Of a stretch of DNA of 64,000 bases, positions 36,241 to 64,000 are shown piece after piece. The translations under genes and the position numbers were made by a program. Origin of the DNA: Mycteria americana. Lineage: Eukaryota > Chordata > Aves > Ciconiiformes > Ciconiidae. How positions within the stretch are numbered: the first letter of the stretch is position 1; each line of letters begins with the position of its first letter. The notes under the pieces are model-generated. The model made no database searches and was not told the origin of the DNA. It saw only the letters and a program-made list of their open reading frames with translations. Location: NCBI RefSeq assembly GCF_035582795.1, contig NC_134365.1:80767635-80831634 (forward strand), read 5' to 3'.

Positions 36241-37429
36241 TGATATCAATATACACTGAAAGTACTGCAAGGATATATTATTCATTTACAGTAAAACTAA
36301 CAATCCACGGTTAAATTTATAGTTTATAAATATGCTGTCTATATTATATGTGGTATAAAAATATTTGACATTTTGTGGGCACTAGGTCAAAATAAGGTTT
36401 TCTTTTTTTTAAGGGACTAAAAAAATCATTCAGGTATATGCATATTACCCTTGTCAACTGCGTGAAAATCATACTGACCTGGTACAAAACAGAATCCTAC
36501 CATGTTGGCAAAATGAAGAAGGTAACGTATAGCATGATACTCACTGCATGACAAGGCTAATTAGGAGAAAGAAAGAATTTACAGCAGCCCAGTTCTAGCA
36601 GTACTTTAAATAAGGATATCATGATTTAAAGTGACACGGGCAGGAAGAAAGGATGCAGAAGAGATGGGAAAAGCTAAACAGGAGAAAAAAAGCAAACTTG
36701 AAAATATACCCAACAAAAAAAATTGAAATTCCAGAAGCAAGGAGAGCACTCTAAATGCTCTAGTTTGGTAAATGCATTAAGGAAAAAGAGGTGTATTCAT
36801 TTAAAAAAGTGTGTGATTATTTTTCTAGATTCACTGCTACGATTGCTGTATTCCTGTAGAAAACAAAGCCCTTTGTGTAAGGTTAATATCTGTCCTGACT
36901 GTGTTTTCAAGTTTAACTTTAGTTGCTGGCCCTCTGTAGTTAACATAGAGGTTATTTGGCTACTTCCAAGTATCTATGGTATGCTGCTCTGAGACAGACT
37001 TCTTTATTATTAATTACTTTAAACATTTTTGGTATTGACAAACTCCACATCTCACCTCACTGGACAAGTAACACATCCTGGTCCTTCCATTTCCTTATGT
37101 GCTCAGTCACTTCACTGGATTAAGGCATGTTTTTGTGTTCCATTTGCAAAAATAAAAACTTTTTGTACAAATGTCTGGGTTCTTTTATACAAAAATTTTT
37201 CTTTTTATGGCACAAGCAGCAGTTGCTGTTTAAGAAAATATATAAATATCCTTTTTATTTTTCCTTCTGTACAAATATCTTCAGTATTCCTCCACCCCAT
37301 TTAATAACATTTAACTGTACACTGTCCTACCTCATCCCTCGCCAAGAGCTCCCTCCCCCCTCCCCAGTAGAACATTTTGTATTTACACTTTCACGGCGGA
37401 GGCAGATAACGGGGCGGGGGGGCTACCCC

Positions 37430-64000
<26,571 letters not shown>

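Larger units (their letters stand above)
31525..37429 (-). other. LRP6: LRP6 3' untranslated region
   Basis: About 5.9 kb of AT-rich, intron-free DNA on the - strand after the stop, ended by the polyadenylation signal at 31547-31552. A long 3'UTR of around 5 kb is known for mammalian LRP6. Other AATAAA hexamers on the - strand occur at 37003-37008, 37254-37259, 35356-35361, 33815-33824 (two overlapping), 33557-33562 and 31649-31654, any of which could make shorter isoforms. The exact end is inferred. Confidence 0.75.

Overview
This is a stretch of bird nuclear DNA holding two convergent genes. BCL2L14 (apoptosis facilitator Bcl-2-like 14, BCL-G) is on the + strand, and the 3' half of LRP6 (Wnt co-receptor) is on the - strand. 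The avian assignment rests on a truncated CR1 retrotransposon with the typical bird 3' tail at about 27972-28041, few repeats overall, compact introns, and vertebrate-type exon/intron structure. The species cannot be named from the sequence. The pair tail to tail fits the conserved ETV6 - BCL2L14 - LRP6 order of amniotes; ETV6 itself is not seen.

Layout. 1-10982: 5' flank of BCL2L14, no supported coding exon, with a pentanucleotide repeat, an AT-rich island and a polypyrimidine tract. 10983-18650: BCL2L14 with five coding exons (joined CDS 960 bp, 319 codons plus stop) and a 3'UTR ending near an AATAAA at 18627-18632. 18651-31524: intergenic DNA between the two 3' ends, with a CpG-rich block at about 25.8-26.3 kb, the CR1 fragment, and A21 and G21 runs. 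31525-37429: long LRP6 3'UTR. 37430-62064: thirteen LRP6 coding exons, which I number 11-23 by their lengths and phases against the known LRP5/LRP6 23-exon plan. 62065-64000: part of LRP6 intron 10. LRP6 exons 1-10 lie beyond the right end.

Function. The LRP6 part covers the end of the third YWTD propeller, EGF3, the fourth propeller, EGF4, three LDL-receptor class A repeats, the transmembrane helix and the cytoplasmic tail with five PPPSP-type phosphorylation motifs. All splice junctions keep frame. BCL2L14 encodes a BCL-2-family protein with a BH3 motif and a BH2-like C-terminal block. The two genes are neighbours but act in different pathways (Wnt signalling versus apoptosis).

I found no new gene system. 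The most interesting unexplained items are the orphan CpG-rich block, a possible RNA G-quadruplex plus hairpins and Pumilio-like sites in the LRP6 3'UTR, and a U12-like donor at LRP6 intron 13.
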